The position numbers and the translations under genes are program-made. DNA of 64,000 nt from Arthrobacter citreus. GTDB lineage: Bacteria > Bacillota > Bacilli > Bacillales > Bacillaceae_G. Below are positions 1 to 8,542 of the stretch, one piece after another. Below the pieces are notes generated by a model. It ran no database searches, was not told the DNA's origin, and worked only from the letters and a program-made list of their open reading frames with translations. The number at the start of each line of letters is the position of its first letter. Positions within the stretch are counted from its first letter, which is position 1. The stretch lies in the NCBI GenBank assembly GCA_013200995.1, contig CP053688.1, forward strand, positions 248,001-312,000, given 5' to 3'.

Positions 1-59
1 CTAAAAGTTTATTAAGATAAATTAATATCTAAAAAAAATAAAAAAAGTGAAAAATTACA

Positions 60-88
60 TTGACGTTTAATTAGAGGCATGATATATT
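60..88 (+). promoter_or_regulatory. sigma-A promoter of the tRNA cluster
   Basis: TTGACG (60-65) and TATATT (83-88) are separated by exactly 17 bp and lie about 30 bp upstream of the first tRNA. This fits a housekeeping promoter for the three-tRNA transcript. Confidence 0.75.
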
Positions 89-118
89 AAATATTGTCTT
101 AAGGACAACGGAAATTAT

Positions 119-193
119 TCCGCAGTAGCTCAGTGGTAGAGCACTCGGCTGTTAACCGAGTGGTCGTAGGTTCGAATCCTACCTGCGGAGCCA
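119..193 (+). tRNA. tRNA-Asn (GTT)
   Basis: A full cloverleaf can be folded. The acceptor stem TCCGCAG (119-125) pairs with CTGCGGA (183-189), the anticodon stem CTCGG/CCGAG encloses the loop CTGTTAA with anticodon GTT, and the T arm carries GGTTCGAATCC. The discriminator is G and CCA is encoded (191-193). It is the first gene of a three-tRNA cluster. Confidence 0.95.
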
Positions 194-205
194 TTTATAT
201 AATTT

Positions 206-282
206 GGCGGTGTAGCTCAGCTGGCTAGAGCGTACGGTTCATACCCGTGAGGTCGTGGGTTCGACTCCCTCCGCCGCTACCA
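206..282 (+). tRNA. tRNA-Met (CAT), elongator type
   Basis: The acceptor strand GGCGGTG (206-212) pairs with CGCCGCT (272-278), with G-T at the end pair. The anticodon loop is TTCATAC, giving CAT, and CCA is encoded (280-282). The 5' end and D arm are unlike initiator tRNA, and the acceptor differs from the Ile CAT tRNA, so the elongator Met assignment is preferred. The T stem GTGGG/CCCTC has a T-T mismatch at its second pair. Confidence 0.9.
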
Positions 283-294
283 ATATTTTATTAT

Positions 295-384
295 GGAGTA
301 ATACCCAAGTCCGGCTGAAGGGATCGGTCTTGAAAACCGACAGGGGTGTAACAGCCCGCGGGGGTTCGAATCCCTCTTACTCCT
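295..384 (+). tRNA. tRNA-Ser (TGA), no encoded CCA
   Basis: The acceptor strand GGAGTAA (295-301) pairs with TTACTCC (377-383). The anticodon loop CTTGAAA gives TGA, and a long class II variable arm follows, as expected for serine. The base after the acceptor stem is T and the next bases are TAAACA, so neither the usual G discriminator nor CCA is encoded. The 3' end would have to be completed by CCA-adding enzyme. Confidence 0.88.
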
Positions 385-393
385 TAAACAGTG

Positions 394-428
394 AAAAAGT
401 CTTCAACGTTATCGTTGGAGACTTTTTT
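394..428 (+). terminator. rho-independent terminator of tRNA cluster
   Basis: AAAAAGTCTTCAACG (394-408) pairs with CGTTGGAGACTTTTT after a TTAT loop, and the 3' arm ends in a T run. Confidence 0.85.
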
Positions 429-591
429 CGTTTTGATTATTAAATATTGCTATTAAACCTTGGATCTAATTCTGATAAAAGTAAATCTTTTTTATATTAT
501 TTTCCTTTTCTGAGCATTACTATTGAAATCTTTCAATATATTTGATAACTTTAAATGGAAATTCACTATTATCCTTGGGAGGAATTTAAAA

Positions 592-1200
592 ATGTCAAAA
601 TTCGAATTACCACAATTACCTTATGCTTATGATGCATTAGAGCCACACTTTGATAAAGAAACAATGAACATTCACCACACTCGTCACCACAATACATATG
701 TAACTAACTTGAACGCTGCTTTAGAAGGCAAAGAAGTAGCTGCTTCTTCAATTGAAGAATTAATTTCAAACTTAGATGCACTTCCAGAAGGTATCCGTAC
801 TGCTGTACGTAACAATGGTGGTGGACATGCTAACCACAGCTTATTCTGGACTTTATTAACTCCAGAAGGCACAGGCACTCCAGTTGGTGAAGTTGCAGAA
901 GCAATTAACGCTAAATTCGGTAGCCTAGATGAGTTAAAAGCTTCATTTACACAAGCTGCATTAACTCGTTTCGGTTCTGGTTGGGCTTGGTTAGTAGTAA
1001 ACAATGGTGAGTTAGAAGTAACTAGCACACCTAACCAAGATTCACCATTAATGGAAGGTAAAACTCCAATCCTAGGCTTAGATGTTTGGGAGCATGCTTA
1101 CTACCTAGGCTACCAAAACAAACGCCCTGACTATGTTGGTGCATTCTGGAATGTAGTAAACTGGGAAAAAGTAGAAGAGTTATACCAAGCTGCTAAATAA
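592..1200 (+). CDS. sodA: Superoxide dismutase, Mn/Fe family
   Basis: The product dismutates superoxide to oxygen and hydrogen peroxide in the cytoplasm. The 202-residue protein has the family hallmarks: the N-terminal [12 protein letters not shown] segment, metal-ligand histidine H28 in NIHHTRHH, the central [11 protein letters not shown] with a second histidine, and DVWEHAYYL near the C terminus supplying ligands D164 and H168. An upstream in-frame ATG at 523 was passed over because GGGAGGA (577-583) sits at ideal spacing before the ATG at 592. Manganese is the likely metal from similarity to Bacillus SodA, but residues alone cannot exclude iron. The gene is monocistronic and is closed by a terminator. 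Confidence 0.97.
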   Translation: MSKFELPQLPYAYDALEPHFDKETMNIHHTRHHNTYVTNLNAALEGKEVAASSIEELISNLDALPEGIRTAVRNNGGGHANHSLFWTLLTPEGTGTPVGEVAEAINAKFGSLDELKASFTQAALTRFGSGWAWLVVNNGELEVTSTPNQDSPLMEGKTPILGLDVWEHAYYLGYQNKRPDYVGAFWNVVNWEKVEELYQAAK

Positions 1201-1213
1201 TTTATAAAACATG

Positions 1214-1264
1214 AAGGGGTCATCCTAAAGTCAGGATAATTGACATAGGGATGGCCCCTTTTTT
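1214..1264 (+). terminator. sodA terminator
   Basis: AAGGGGTCATCCTA (1214-1227) pairs imperfectly with TAGGGATGGCCCCTT (1246-1260), followed by TTTT. Confidence 0.8.
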
Positions 1265-1304
1265 ATTTGTCGCAGTAATTTTTTTAATTGCTTTTTGAAC
1301 TAAA

Positions 1305-1338
1305 AAAACATAGGAAGATTTTAGTCTTCCTATGTTTT
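1305..1338. terminator. bidirectional terminator
   Basis: AAAACATAGGAAGA (1305-1318) pairs perfectly with TCTTCCTATGTTTT (1325-1338). A/T runs flank both sides. It sits just after the stop of the small minus-strand gene and probably terminates it, with sodA as backup. Confidence 0.75.
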
Positions 1339-1346
1339 CATTCAAA

Positions 1347-1496
1347 TTATTTATCTGTTTGTTTTTGCTTTTTTTTCAAATACTCCGCACGCATTTTTTC
1401 AAGTTGCATCTTTTTATCAAATTTGGCAGGCGTCTGTTTTTCATGAAACTTTGCAACAGCTTGCTGACCTTTATAATCTAATTGATATTTTCCCAC
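1347..1496 (-). CDS. Small basic protein, unknown function (49 aa)
   Basis: A short minus-strand frame reads MGKYQLDYKGQQAVAKFHEK and continues with lysine-rich sequence to ...EYLKKKQKQTDK and a stop at 1347. The chosen GTG start (1494-1496) has AGGTGA a few bases upstream; a second GTG at 1505 overlaps that ribosome binding site. The product is soluble, strongly charged and probably helical in its C-terminal half, with no transmembrane segment. A perfect hairpin terminator follows the stop. I do not recognise a function. Codon-like sense content, the binding site and the terminator argue that it is real. Confidence 0.6.
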   Translation of the reverse strand: MGKYQLDYKGQQAVAKFHEKQTPAKFDKKMQLEKMRAEYLKKKQKQTDK

Positions 1497-1876
1497 TTTG
1501 TTCACCTACTTTTCTTGTCTCTAAAGAGAATCTATTCAACAAATATAATACCTTATTTTACTTAAGTAAACCTTATTAGTTTATTAGTGTGCAGCTAACT
1601 TAGCATTTATCAGTAAAAACATTAAAAAATTAGTAAAGTAATTCATCGCTCGTTCCCCATTTTTATTTGAGCTTCAACCATACACTTCGGTTCCAGATTT
1701 CATTTTTCGGATTCAACGGTTTTATATGTAACTCAGTATCCAATCCTTTCAAGCGCGATATCTATTTTTACCTCGAATCGTTAAATCTTCAGGATAGTAT
1801 CTTTTATATTTGTTAAATAAAAGGATAAATTTTCATTTACTCGGAAAACTAGTTCATGAGACAAAGGAGAGTTTTT
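1497..1876. other. Intergenic region, no gene seen
   Basis: About 380 bp of AT-rich sequence separate the small minus-strand gene from the divergently read MFS gene and must hold both promoters. I see no RNA gene, repeat or convincing further ORF. Confidence 0.4.
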
Positions 1877-3094
1877 ATGAGTAGGTGGAAATTTTTATTA
1901 GGTGATGTCGATCTAAACAGAGACTTAGTTTTGTTATTAAGTGTCGGTGGATTATTTACTTTGGCAACAGCTTTATCTAGTACATTTGTAAATGTTTATC
2001 TATGGAAGCAGTCAAATGATTATTTACCGATAGCTTCGTATCAATTTGCGATTGCATTTTTTCAAGCTCTGACTTTCGTGATTGCGGGTAGATTAGCTAA
2101 AACAGTTGATCGTGTTGTGATTCTTAGGATCGGTATTTCTTTTTTAGCGATCTTCTATATTGTTGTTTTAGTGTTTGAAACAAAGACATTGCTAGCAACG
2201 ATATTAATCGGAGCTATTTTAGGAGTTGGAAATGGTTGTTATTATTTGGCGTTTAATTTATTAACATTTGAAGTGACTGAGCCTGAGACTAGGCAATTTT
2301 TTAACGGTTTTTTAGGGCTTGTTAATTCATTTTCTGGAATGCTTGGGCCGTTTATTGCTGGAGCAATCATTTCTTCCATGATTGGAAATAAAGGTTATCA
2401 CTTTGTATTTATGGCTGCAGTTTTATTATTTGTTTGTGCGGTTGTCTTAAGTTGTTTTTTAATTAAAAGAGAACTTGATAGTGAGTTCAACATTAAACGA
2501 GTCATCTTGGAAAGAAAGTTAAATGAGAATTGGCGACAAGTTACTTATGCCAATTTCTTTCAAGGCAATCGTGAAGGGATCTTTATGTTTGTCATTTCAA
2601 TCTATATTTTCTTATCAACTGGAAGTGAGTTTGCTTTAGGGAAGTATGGATTAATAACATCATTAATCAGCTTTATTACTTATTACATTGTGACTCGAAT
2701 CATAAAAGAAAATTTTAGAATGAAAGCAATATTTCTTGGAGGATTTTTATTATTTAGTGCGGTTTTCGTAATTGCTTTTAAAGTTAATTTTTCATTATTG
2801 ATTATTTATGGTGCAATTATTTCTTTGGCGTATCCAATCATTTTAGTACCTTACTTATCTTTAACATATGATATAATAGGAAAATCGTATAAGGCCAGGG
2901 AATATCGAGTGGAATATATAGTGATACGTGAAGTTTATTTGAATAGTGGTAGAATGTTTTCAATTGCAGTATTCATTGTTTGTACTATATTGTTTCCAGC
3001 GAAACAAGTTATTCCATTGTTAATGTGTTTATTTGGTACAGGACACTTTTTGGTCTATTTCGTAATGAGGAAATTAGAATTTAACCATGCTTAA
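1877..3094 (+). CDS. yqgE: MFS transporter, YqgE-like
   Basis: This is a polytopic membrane protein of 405 residues with about ten to twelve hydrophobic segments (for example around LVLLLSVGGLFTLATALSS and the GILILV-type stretches through the C-terminal half), consistent with the major facilitator superfamily. Position between sodA and pbpA matches B. subtilis yqgE, which is the main reason for the name. No substrate can be read from the sequence. The ATG at 1877 is preferred to the ATG at 1856 because AAAGGAGAG lies 5-8 bases before it. Confidence 0.75.
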   Translation: MSRWKFLLGDVDLNRDLVLLLSVGGLFTLATALSSTFVNVYLWKQSNDYLPIASYQFAIAFFQALTFVIAGRLAKTVDRVVILRIGISFLAIFYIVVLVFETKTLLATILIGAILGVGNGCYYLAFNLLTFEVTEPETRQFFNGFLGLVNSFSGMLGPFIAGAIISSMIGNKGYHFVFMAAVLLFVCAVVLSCFLIKRELDSEFNIKRVILERKLNENWRQVTYANFFQGNREGIFMFVISIYIFLSTGSEFALGKYGLITSLISFITYYIVTRIIKENFRMKAIFLGGFLLFSAVFVIAFKVNFSLLIIYGAIISLAYPIILVPYLSLTYDIIGKSYKAREYRVEYIVIREVYLNSGRMFSIAVFIVCTILFPAKQVIPLLMCLFGTGHFLVYFVMRKLEFNHA

Positions 3095-3203
3095 TACAAG
3101 ATAGTTCACTAAATTGTCAAAAGTATATCTGTAAATCTGTTTCCAATTCAATAAAATAATAATACGCGTAATGAAAGCAATGGTAGAAAAAAGAGGAGAA
3201 AAG

Positions 3204-5363
3204 ATGAATAAACCTAAGAAATATAAAATTACATTACCCACACGACTGAATACTCTATTTTTCCTTGTATTTGTACTATTTTCCTTTTTAATTCTAAGAT
3301 TAGGTGTTGTACAAATTGTAAAAGGTGAAGACTATAAATCAGAATTAGAGCGAACAGAAAATATGACCGTCGATCAAGCTGTACCAAGGGGGAAAATTCT
3401 AGATCGTAATGGTAAGGTTGTAGTAGATAATAAGCCTTTACGTACAATCACGTATACAAGGAAAAAAGGTACGACGTCTGGTGAACTATTACAAATGGCT
3501 ACTAAGTTAAAAACTTTTATTAAGATGCCAACTAATAAAATAACTGAAAGAGATCGAAAGGATTTTTGGTTACTAAAAAATCCTGAAGACGCAAAAACAC
3601 TAGTATCAAAACAAGAAGATAAAGATCTAAAGGCTCAAAATAAAGATGATGATGCTGCATATAACAAAGCTTACTATAATTTACAACTTGATAAAATTAC
3701 AGAAGCTGACATGAATTCGTTTAGTCCAAATGACTTGCAAATCCTTGCAATTTACAAGCAAATGAGCGTAGGTTATGCATTAACTCCACAAACAATTAAA
3801 AGTGAGGGAGTTACTGAAAAAGAATATGCAACTGTTAGTGAACATTTGGACGAGCTTCCTGGTGTAGATGTAACAACAAATTGGGAAAGAAAATACGTTT
3901 ACGGTGATACGTTCCGCACAATTTTAGGTAATATTACTTCTGAAAAAGAGGGTTTACCTGCTCAGAATGTAGATTATTATTTAGCGCGTGGCTATGATCG
4001 TAATGATCGTGTCGGAAAAAGTTATATCGAAAAGCAGTATGAAGATGTTTTACGAGGTACAAAAGGTAAAGCTCAAAATGTTATTGATTCAAATGGAAAT
4101 GTTGTTGATACGAAGGTGATTACTGAAGGGGAACCTGGTAGTGATTTAGTACTATCAATTGATATGGAGCTTCAAGGTAAGGTTGATGAAATTGTAAAAA
4201 ATAGGCTTTTACAAGCAAAAGCAACTTCAAATGGTAAATATTTGGACCGAGCATTCGTTACAATGATTAATCCGAATACGGGTGAAATTCTAGCTATGTC
4301 AGGTAAACAAATTGTTAAAGATAAAAAGACAGGAAGAAATAAAGTTATTGACTATGCAACAGGCAATCTTACTTCATCTTACGAGATGGGTTCGACAGTA
4401 AAAGGTGCAACGCTTTTAACAGGTTTTCAAACAGGAGCGATTGTTCCTGGACAAAGACAATTCGATACACCGATTAAAATTGCAGGCACACCTATCAAAT
4501 CATCTTATAGTAATATGGGATGGATTAATGATTTAGATGCGTTAAAAAGATCTTCAAACGTTTATATGTTCCGAACAGCAATGGCAATTGGTCATGCAAA
4601 TTATGTTCCAAATAAACCTTTGGATATCGATGTAAAAGCGTTTGATACATTCCGTAATAGCTTCAGTCAGTTTGGACTTGGTGTTAAAACTGGAATTGAT
4701 TTACCAAATGAAGCAATTGGATTTAAAGGTGTCGACAAAAACCCAGGTTTCCTTCTAGATATGGCGATTGGACAGTATGATACTTATACACCACTTCAAT
4801 TAGCTCAGTATATATCGACAATCGCAAATGGAGGTTATAGAATTCAACCGCATGTTGCAAAAGAATTAAGACAACCTTCTATTGGTGAAGATACTGGAGT
4901 AATTAGATCAGAAGTAAAAACAAAAGTTTTAAATCGAATTGATATGAAGGATTCATACATCAATCGAGTTAAACAAGGTTTTATCAAAGTATATAATGAA
5001 CAAGGTGGTACTGCTCGTCCTTATTTCTTAGGCGTAGACTATAAAATAGCTGGTAAAACAGGTACTGCCCAGTCCTTCTATGATGGACCTGATCGTAAAA
5101 ATTATAAAGAAGCACCAAGAACATATAATGAAACATTGACTGGCTATGCTCCATATGACAATCCTGAAATTGCATTTTCAGTTGTAGTTCCTTGGTTACA
5201 AACTGACCAAGCGCCTGTCAATAAATACATTGGCCGCGATATTATGGATGAGTACTTTAAATTAAAAAAAGAAAGACAATCAGTTTACAATGATGAACCA
5301 AAAGACACAACTGAAAATCAAAGTACTCAAAATAGTCAAGACGACCAAAATAAGAATCAATAA
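3204..5363 (+). CDS. pbpA: Class B penicillin-binding protein (PBP2-type transpeptidase)
   Basis: This is a cell-wall transpeptidase that cross-links peptidoglycan during elongation. The 719-residue protein has one N-terminal transmembrane anchor (about residues 15-37), the dimerisation segment containing [13 protein letters not shown], and a C-terminal transpeptidase domain with all three catalytic motifs: STVK (nucleophile S397), SSN (450-452) and KTG (618-620). The C-terminal tail is rich in Q, N and D. The ATG at 3204 follows AGAGGAGAAAAG; the earlier ATG at 3171 has no binding site. Size and position match B. subtilis pbpA next to the pst locus. It is transcribed alone, to judge from the terminator right after its stop. 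Confidence 0.93.
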   Translation: MNKPKKYKITLPTRLNTLFFLVFVLFSFLILRLGVVQIVKGEDYKSELERTENMTVDQAVPRGKILDRNGKVVVDNKPLRTITYTRKKGTTSGELLQMATKLKTFIKMPTNKITERDRKDFWLLKNPEDAKTLVSKQEDKDLKAQNKDDDAAYNKAYYNLQLDKITEADMNSFSPNDLQILAIYKQMSVGYALTPQTIKSEGVTEKEYATVSEHLDELPGVDVTTNWERKYVYGDTFRTILGNITSEKEGLPAQNVDYYLARGYDRNDRVGKSYIEKQYEDVLRGTKGKAQNVIDSNGNVVDTKVITEGEPGSDLVLSIDMELQGKVDEIVKNRLLQAKATSNGKYLDRAFVTMINPNTGEILAMSGKQIVKDKKTGRNKVIDYATGNLTSSYEMGSTVKGATLLTGFQTGAIVPGQRQFDTPIKIAGTPIKSSYSNMGWINDLDALKRSSNVYMFRTAMAIGHANYVPNKPLDIDVKAFDTFRNSFSQFGLGVKTGIDLPNEAIGFKGVDKNPGFLLDMAIGQYDTYTPLQLAQYISTIANGGYRIQPHVAKELRQPSIGEDTGVIRSEVKTKVLNRIDMKDSYINRVKQGFIKVYNEQGGTARPYFLGVDYKIAGKTGTAQSFYDGPDRKNYKEAPRTYNETLTGYAPYDNPEIAFSVVVPWLQTDQAPVNKYIGRDIMDEYFKLKKERQSVYNDEPKDTTENQSTQNSQDDQNKNQ

Positions 5364-5393
5364 AAGAGAAGGAGAATCCCTTCTCTTTTTTTT
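5364..5393 (+). terminator. pbpA terminator
   Basis: AAGAGAAGG pairs with CCCTTCTCTT around a short loop, followed by a long T run. Confidence 0.85.
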
Positions 5394-5421
5394 ATCTAAT
5401 TTAAAAGAGCTTCTGAACTTA

Positions 5422-5475
5422 TTTACATAATCTTTACATTCGGTTAAAACAGGTTTAATAGTTTAAGGATATGAT
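5422..5475 (+). promoter_or_regulatory. PhoP-type box and promoter of pstB-phoU
   Basis: Three direct repeats lie exactly 11 bp apart: TTTACA at 5422, TTTACA at 5433 and TTAAAA at 5444. This is the known arrangement of PhoP-binding boxes in Bacillus. TATGAT (5470-5475) 20 bp downstream is a good -10, with no matching -35, as expected for an activator-dependent promoter. Phosphate-starvation control by PhoP is inferred. Confidence 0.7.
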
Positions 5476-5588
5476 TATTAATGTAATCAATTACCGAATT
5501 AAAAAGATTATAAATTATAGCTATTGTTTAGTTAACATTTTAAAACAACAATAGAATGCTTCCTTTAGGATGAGAGGGGATAGAAGTT

Positions 5589-6416
5589 ATGACAGTTACA
5601 TTAGATAGAGAAAATAATATTAAAAGTGAAGATATTGAAGATACAAATACAAACACAAAAAAATCAATTGTTTATGATACTCAAAATTTAAATTTATGGT
5701 ATGGACAAGATAAAGCGCTAAAAAACATCAATTTAAGCATATATGAAAATGAAGTAACAGCAATTATTGGTCCAAGTGGTTGCGGTAAATCGACCTATTT
5801 AAAAACTTTAAATCGTATGGTTGAGCTAGTGCCTACAGTTAGAACAGAAGGTAAAATTCTTTACCGTCAACAAGATATTTTCGATAAAAACTATCCTGTA
5901 CAAGAATTAAGAACTCATGTAGGAATGGTATTCCAAAAACCAAATGTATTTCCTAAGTCAATTTGGGAAAATGTTGCTTACGGACCAAAAATTCATGGTA
6001 TTAAAGATAAAGCCTCATTAAATGAAATTGTTGAAAAAAGTTTAAAAGGTGCTGCGATTTGGGATGAGGTTAAGGATCGTTTACATGAGAACGCACATGG
6101 CTTGTCAGGGGGACAACAACAACGTTTATGTATTGCACGCTGCCTTGCAATCGAACCTGATGTTATTTTAATGGATGAGCCTACTTCGGCATTAGATCCT
6201 ATTTCAACTTTAAAAGTTGAAGAATTAATCAATGATTTGAAAAAGGATTTTAGTATTATTATCGTGACTCATAATATGCAACAAGCAGCACGTGTTTCTG
6301 ATAAAACTGCTTTCTTCTTAAGCGGTGAGGTAGTTGAGTTCTCAAATACAAATAAACTATTCTCGACTCCTAAGGATAAACGCACAGAAGACTATATTAC
6401 TGGACGATTCGGTTAA
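5589..6416 (+). CDS. pstB: Phosphate ABC transporter ATP-binding protein
   Basis: This is the ATPase subunit of the high-affinity phosphate importer, acting at the inner face of the membrane with PstA and PstC. The 275-residue protein has Walker [10 protein letters not shown] (61-69), Q-loop [19 protein letters not shown], signature LSGGQQQR, Walker [14 protein letters not shown] and the H-loop THNMQQ. The LNRMVELVP and [10 protein letters not shown] segments are typical of PstB. GAGGGGATAGAAG precedes the ATG. Unusually, pstS, pstC and pstA do not precede it, so the permease must be encoded elsewhere or be missing. phoU follows 25 bp downstream. Confidence 0.95.
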   Translation: MTVTLDRENNIKSEDIEDTNTNTKKSIVYDTQNLNLWYGQDKALKNINLSIYENEVTAIIGPSGCGKSTYLKTLNRMVELVPTVRTEGKILYRQQDIFDKNYPVQELRTHVGMVFQKPNVFPKSIWENVAYGPKIHGIKDKASLNEIVEKSLKGAAIWDEVKDRLHENAHGLSGGQQQRLCIARCLAIEPDVILMDEPTSALDPISTLKVEELINDLKKDFSIIIVTHNMQQAARVSDKTAFFLSGEVVEFSNTNKLFSTPKDKRTEDYITGRFG

Positions 6417-6441
6417 TAGAAGGGGAAATGGTGGCAATAAT

Positions 6442-7095
6442 ATGAGAAATCAATTTGAAACAGAGTTAAAATCATTACAAGAAATGATCATCGAGCTAGC
6501 TGAGAAAACAAAAAAAGCTGTAGTTAAGAGTATGGATGCATTTCGAACTGAAAATATTGAATTAGCTTTAGAAGTCATTGATGAAGATGATCGAATCGAT
6601 AAATTAGAAAAAGAAGTTAATGAATTAATTTTAGTCATAATAACAAGACAACAGCCAGTTGCAGTGGATTTAAGAAGAAACTTAACGGCAATTAAGATTG
6701 CTCATGACCTTGAACGAGTTGCAGATTATGCTGTAAATATCGCAAAGTCGACAATTCGTATTCGTAGCCGTCAAGAAACCTTACCTATAGAAAATATCGA
6801 AAAGATGCATGAACTTGGTTTAGATATGTTAACAAAAGCTTCAGAAGCATACCGAACTGAAGATTTACAAGCTGCAAAAGAGATTGGTGAAATTGATGAT
6901 CTAGTTGATGAGTTATATGGAACGACTGTACGAAATTTAATGTCGAGTATTGTTGAGTCGCCTGAGCATGTTGCAAATATTTTGCAAATGGCATTCATTT
7001 GTAGATATCTTGAAAGAATTGCAGATTATGCAACTAATATTGCAGAGAACATTTACTATTTAGTAAAAGGTAAGCATTATTTATTAAATCAGTAA
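6442..7095 (+). CDS. phoU: Phosphate signalling protein PhoU
   Basis: The 217-residue helical protein has two repeats of the PhoU three-helix domain. Each contains the metal-binding type E/DxxxD signature: DLERVADYAVNIA in the first and YLERIADYATNIAE in the second. PhoU links the Pst transporter to the PhoR/PhoP system and limits phosphate uptake. The ATG at 6442 aligns with the family start (MRNQFETELKSLQ); the frame is open upstream into pstB but that part is not PhoU-like. It is co-transcribed with pstB and followed by a terminator. Note that the operon here is pstB-phoU only. Confidence 0.95.
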   Translation: MRNQFETELKSLQEMIIELAEKTKKAVVKSMDAFRTENIELALEVIDEDDRIDKLEKEVNELILVIITRQQPVAVDLRRNLTAIKIAHDLERVADYAVNIAKSTIRIRSRQETLPIENIEKMHELGLDMLTKASEAYRTEDLQAAKEIGEIDDLVDELYGTTVRNLMSSIVESPEHVANILQMAFICRYLERIADYATNIAENIYYLVKGKHYLLNQ

Positions 7096-7100
7096 AATAA

Positions 7101-7142
7101 AAAAGGGTGTTCAGTTCTTATTTTACTGGACGCCCTTTTGTC
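7101..7142 (+). terminator. pstB-phoU terminator
   Basis: AAAAGGGTGTTCAGT (7101-7115) pairs with ACTGGACGCCCTTTT (7125-7139). Confidence 0.85.
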
Positions 7143-7202
7143 ATATTTATGTAATATTAAGCATACTTCTTTAACTAGTATAACATATTGGGGTGGTAAC
7201 AA

Positions 7203-8189
7203 ATGAAGGTTGTTATTTTAGCTGGAGGATACGGTCAAAGGCTTTTACCAATTACTAACAACATTCCTAAACCACTATTACCAATCGCAAATAGAGCGGC
7301 AATTGAGCATTTATTATTACATCTAACAAGATTGGGGTTTAATGAGTTTATTATTCAGCTTCATTATATGTCCCAAGCTATAATTGAAACAATTAACGCG
7401 ATGAAATTAAAAAATGTTTCAATTGATTATATTATAGAAGAAAAAAGCTTAGGCTCAGCTGGTTGTTTACGATTATCTAAGCATTTTCTCAATGAACCCT
7501 TTCTATTAGTGAATGGTGATATTTTATTTGATGGAGAAATTAGAGAGGCATTAAAGAATCATTTAGAAAATAAAAGTAAATTTTCTATGTTTGTAAAACA
7601 AGTTGAAAATTGTGGGTCTTATGGAAATGTAAAAGTGAAAAATGGACAAATAATCGATTTTATTGAGAAGCCTAATGAGGGTAGTGAAATTAGTAAACTA
7701 GTAAATACCGGAATTTATATTATGAGTCCGGAATTATTATTTCAAATTCCAGAAAATCGATATTTTGACATTAGTAACGACCTAATTCCTTTAATGTTAA
7801 AAAATAATATTAGATTGAATGCATATCATTTAGAAGGCTACTGGATTGATTATGGAACTCCTAGACGTTTTGCAAAGCTAAATGTAGATTGGATTGAAGA
7901 AAAATTAAACTTGCCTATTCCGGCCGTTCAAATATTACCACGAATTTTTTTAGGTGAGCATGTAACGATTAATAATAATGTAAAGATTGTTTCTCCAGTA
8001 ATTATTGGCAATGATGTTACGATCGAAGAAAACTGTGTAATTGGTCCATACGTATCAATCAGCTCAAATATTAGAATCGATCAGGGGAGCGTTTTACAGC
8101 ATCAAGCAGTCTTTCAAAAATATACTCTGAATTATGAAAATAAATTTGTACATAATTCAATAAAAAAAAAATCAAAAGAAATGCAATGA
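7203..8189 (+). CDS. Sugar-phosphate nucleotidyltransferase (NDP-sugar pyrophosphorylase)
   Basis: The enzyme is expected to make an NDP-sugar from a sugar 1-phosphate and an NTP. The N-terminal Rossmann-like domain opens with LAGGYGQRLLPIT and NIPKPLLPIANRA, the classic nucleotide-binding signature, and contains VNGDILFD and FIEKP motifs. From about residue 240 the protein has hexapeptide-like repeats (VKIVSPVIIGNDVTIEENCVIG-type), indicating a left-handed beta helix. Length is 328 residues. Whether the sugar is glucose or mannose cannot be told. No other sugar pathway gene lies nearby, and the gene is an insertion relative to the B. subtilis order. GGGGTGGTAACAA precedes the ATG. Confidence 0.85.
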   Translation: MKVVILAGGYGQRLLPITNNIPKPLLPIANRAAIEHLLLHLTRLGFNEFIIQLHYMSQAIIETINAMKLKNVSIDYIIEEKSLGSAGCLRLSKHFLNEPFLLVNGDILFDGEIREALKNHLENKSKFSMFVKQVENCGSYGNVKVKNGQIIDFIEKPNEGSEISKLVNTGIYIMSPELLFQIPENRYFDISNDLIPLMLKNNIRLNAYHLEGYWIDYGTPRRFAKLNVDWIEEKLNLPIPAVQILPRIFLGEHVTINNNVKIVSPVIIGNDVTIEENCVIGPYVSISSNIRIDQGSVLQHQAVFQKYTLNYENKFVHNSIKKKSKEMQ

Positions 8190-8274
8190 ATCAATAAAAG
8201 GTATGGAAATTATCGTGAAAGAATGTTATTATATACAAGTCTGATTATGTCACTATGTCAGGAGGGAAAATAAA

Positions 8275-8424
8275 ATGCGCGTAAATATTACTTTAGCATG
8301 TACAGAATGCGGAGATCGTAACTACATCACTACTAAAAATAAACGTAATAACCCAGACCGTCTTGAGCTTAAAAAATATTGCCCAAGACTTAAAAAAGTT
8401 ACAGTTCATCGCGAAACAAAATAA
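8275..8424 (+). CDS. rpmG: 50S ribosomal protein L33, three-cysteine form
   Basis: The 49-residue protein starts [17 protein letters not shown] and ends [17 protein letters not shown], an unmistakable L33 of the large ribosomal subunit. It keeps the first zinc pair (C9, C12) and C36, but the fourth ligand expected at position 39 is leucine. CAGGAGGG lies 7-8 bases before the ATG. It is flanked by its own terminator. In B. subtilis rpmGA lies near this region and lacks the zinc cysteines, so this copy looks intermediate. Confidence 0.95.
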   Translation: MRVNITLACTECGDRNYITTKNKRNNPDRLELKKYCPRLKKVTVHRETK

Positions 8425-8453
8425 ACAGTAGGAATTTTCCTACTGTTTTTTTT
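8425..8453 (+). terminator. rpmG terminator
   Basis: ACAGTAGGAA (8425-8434) pairs with TTCCTACTGT (8437-8446) and is followed by a T8 run. Confidence 0.88.
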
Positions 8454-8542
8454 TATATAAAAATTTATAATCTAATTAGAAACGTCATTTTACTATTTAA
8501 TCCTATTTATAGAAACTTTAATCCTGACATTAGGAGGCCATA

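Noticed and set aside
684..1028. 114-codon ORF antisense to sodA
   Set aside because: A shadow frame of a well-supported gene, with no binding site or family match.
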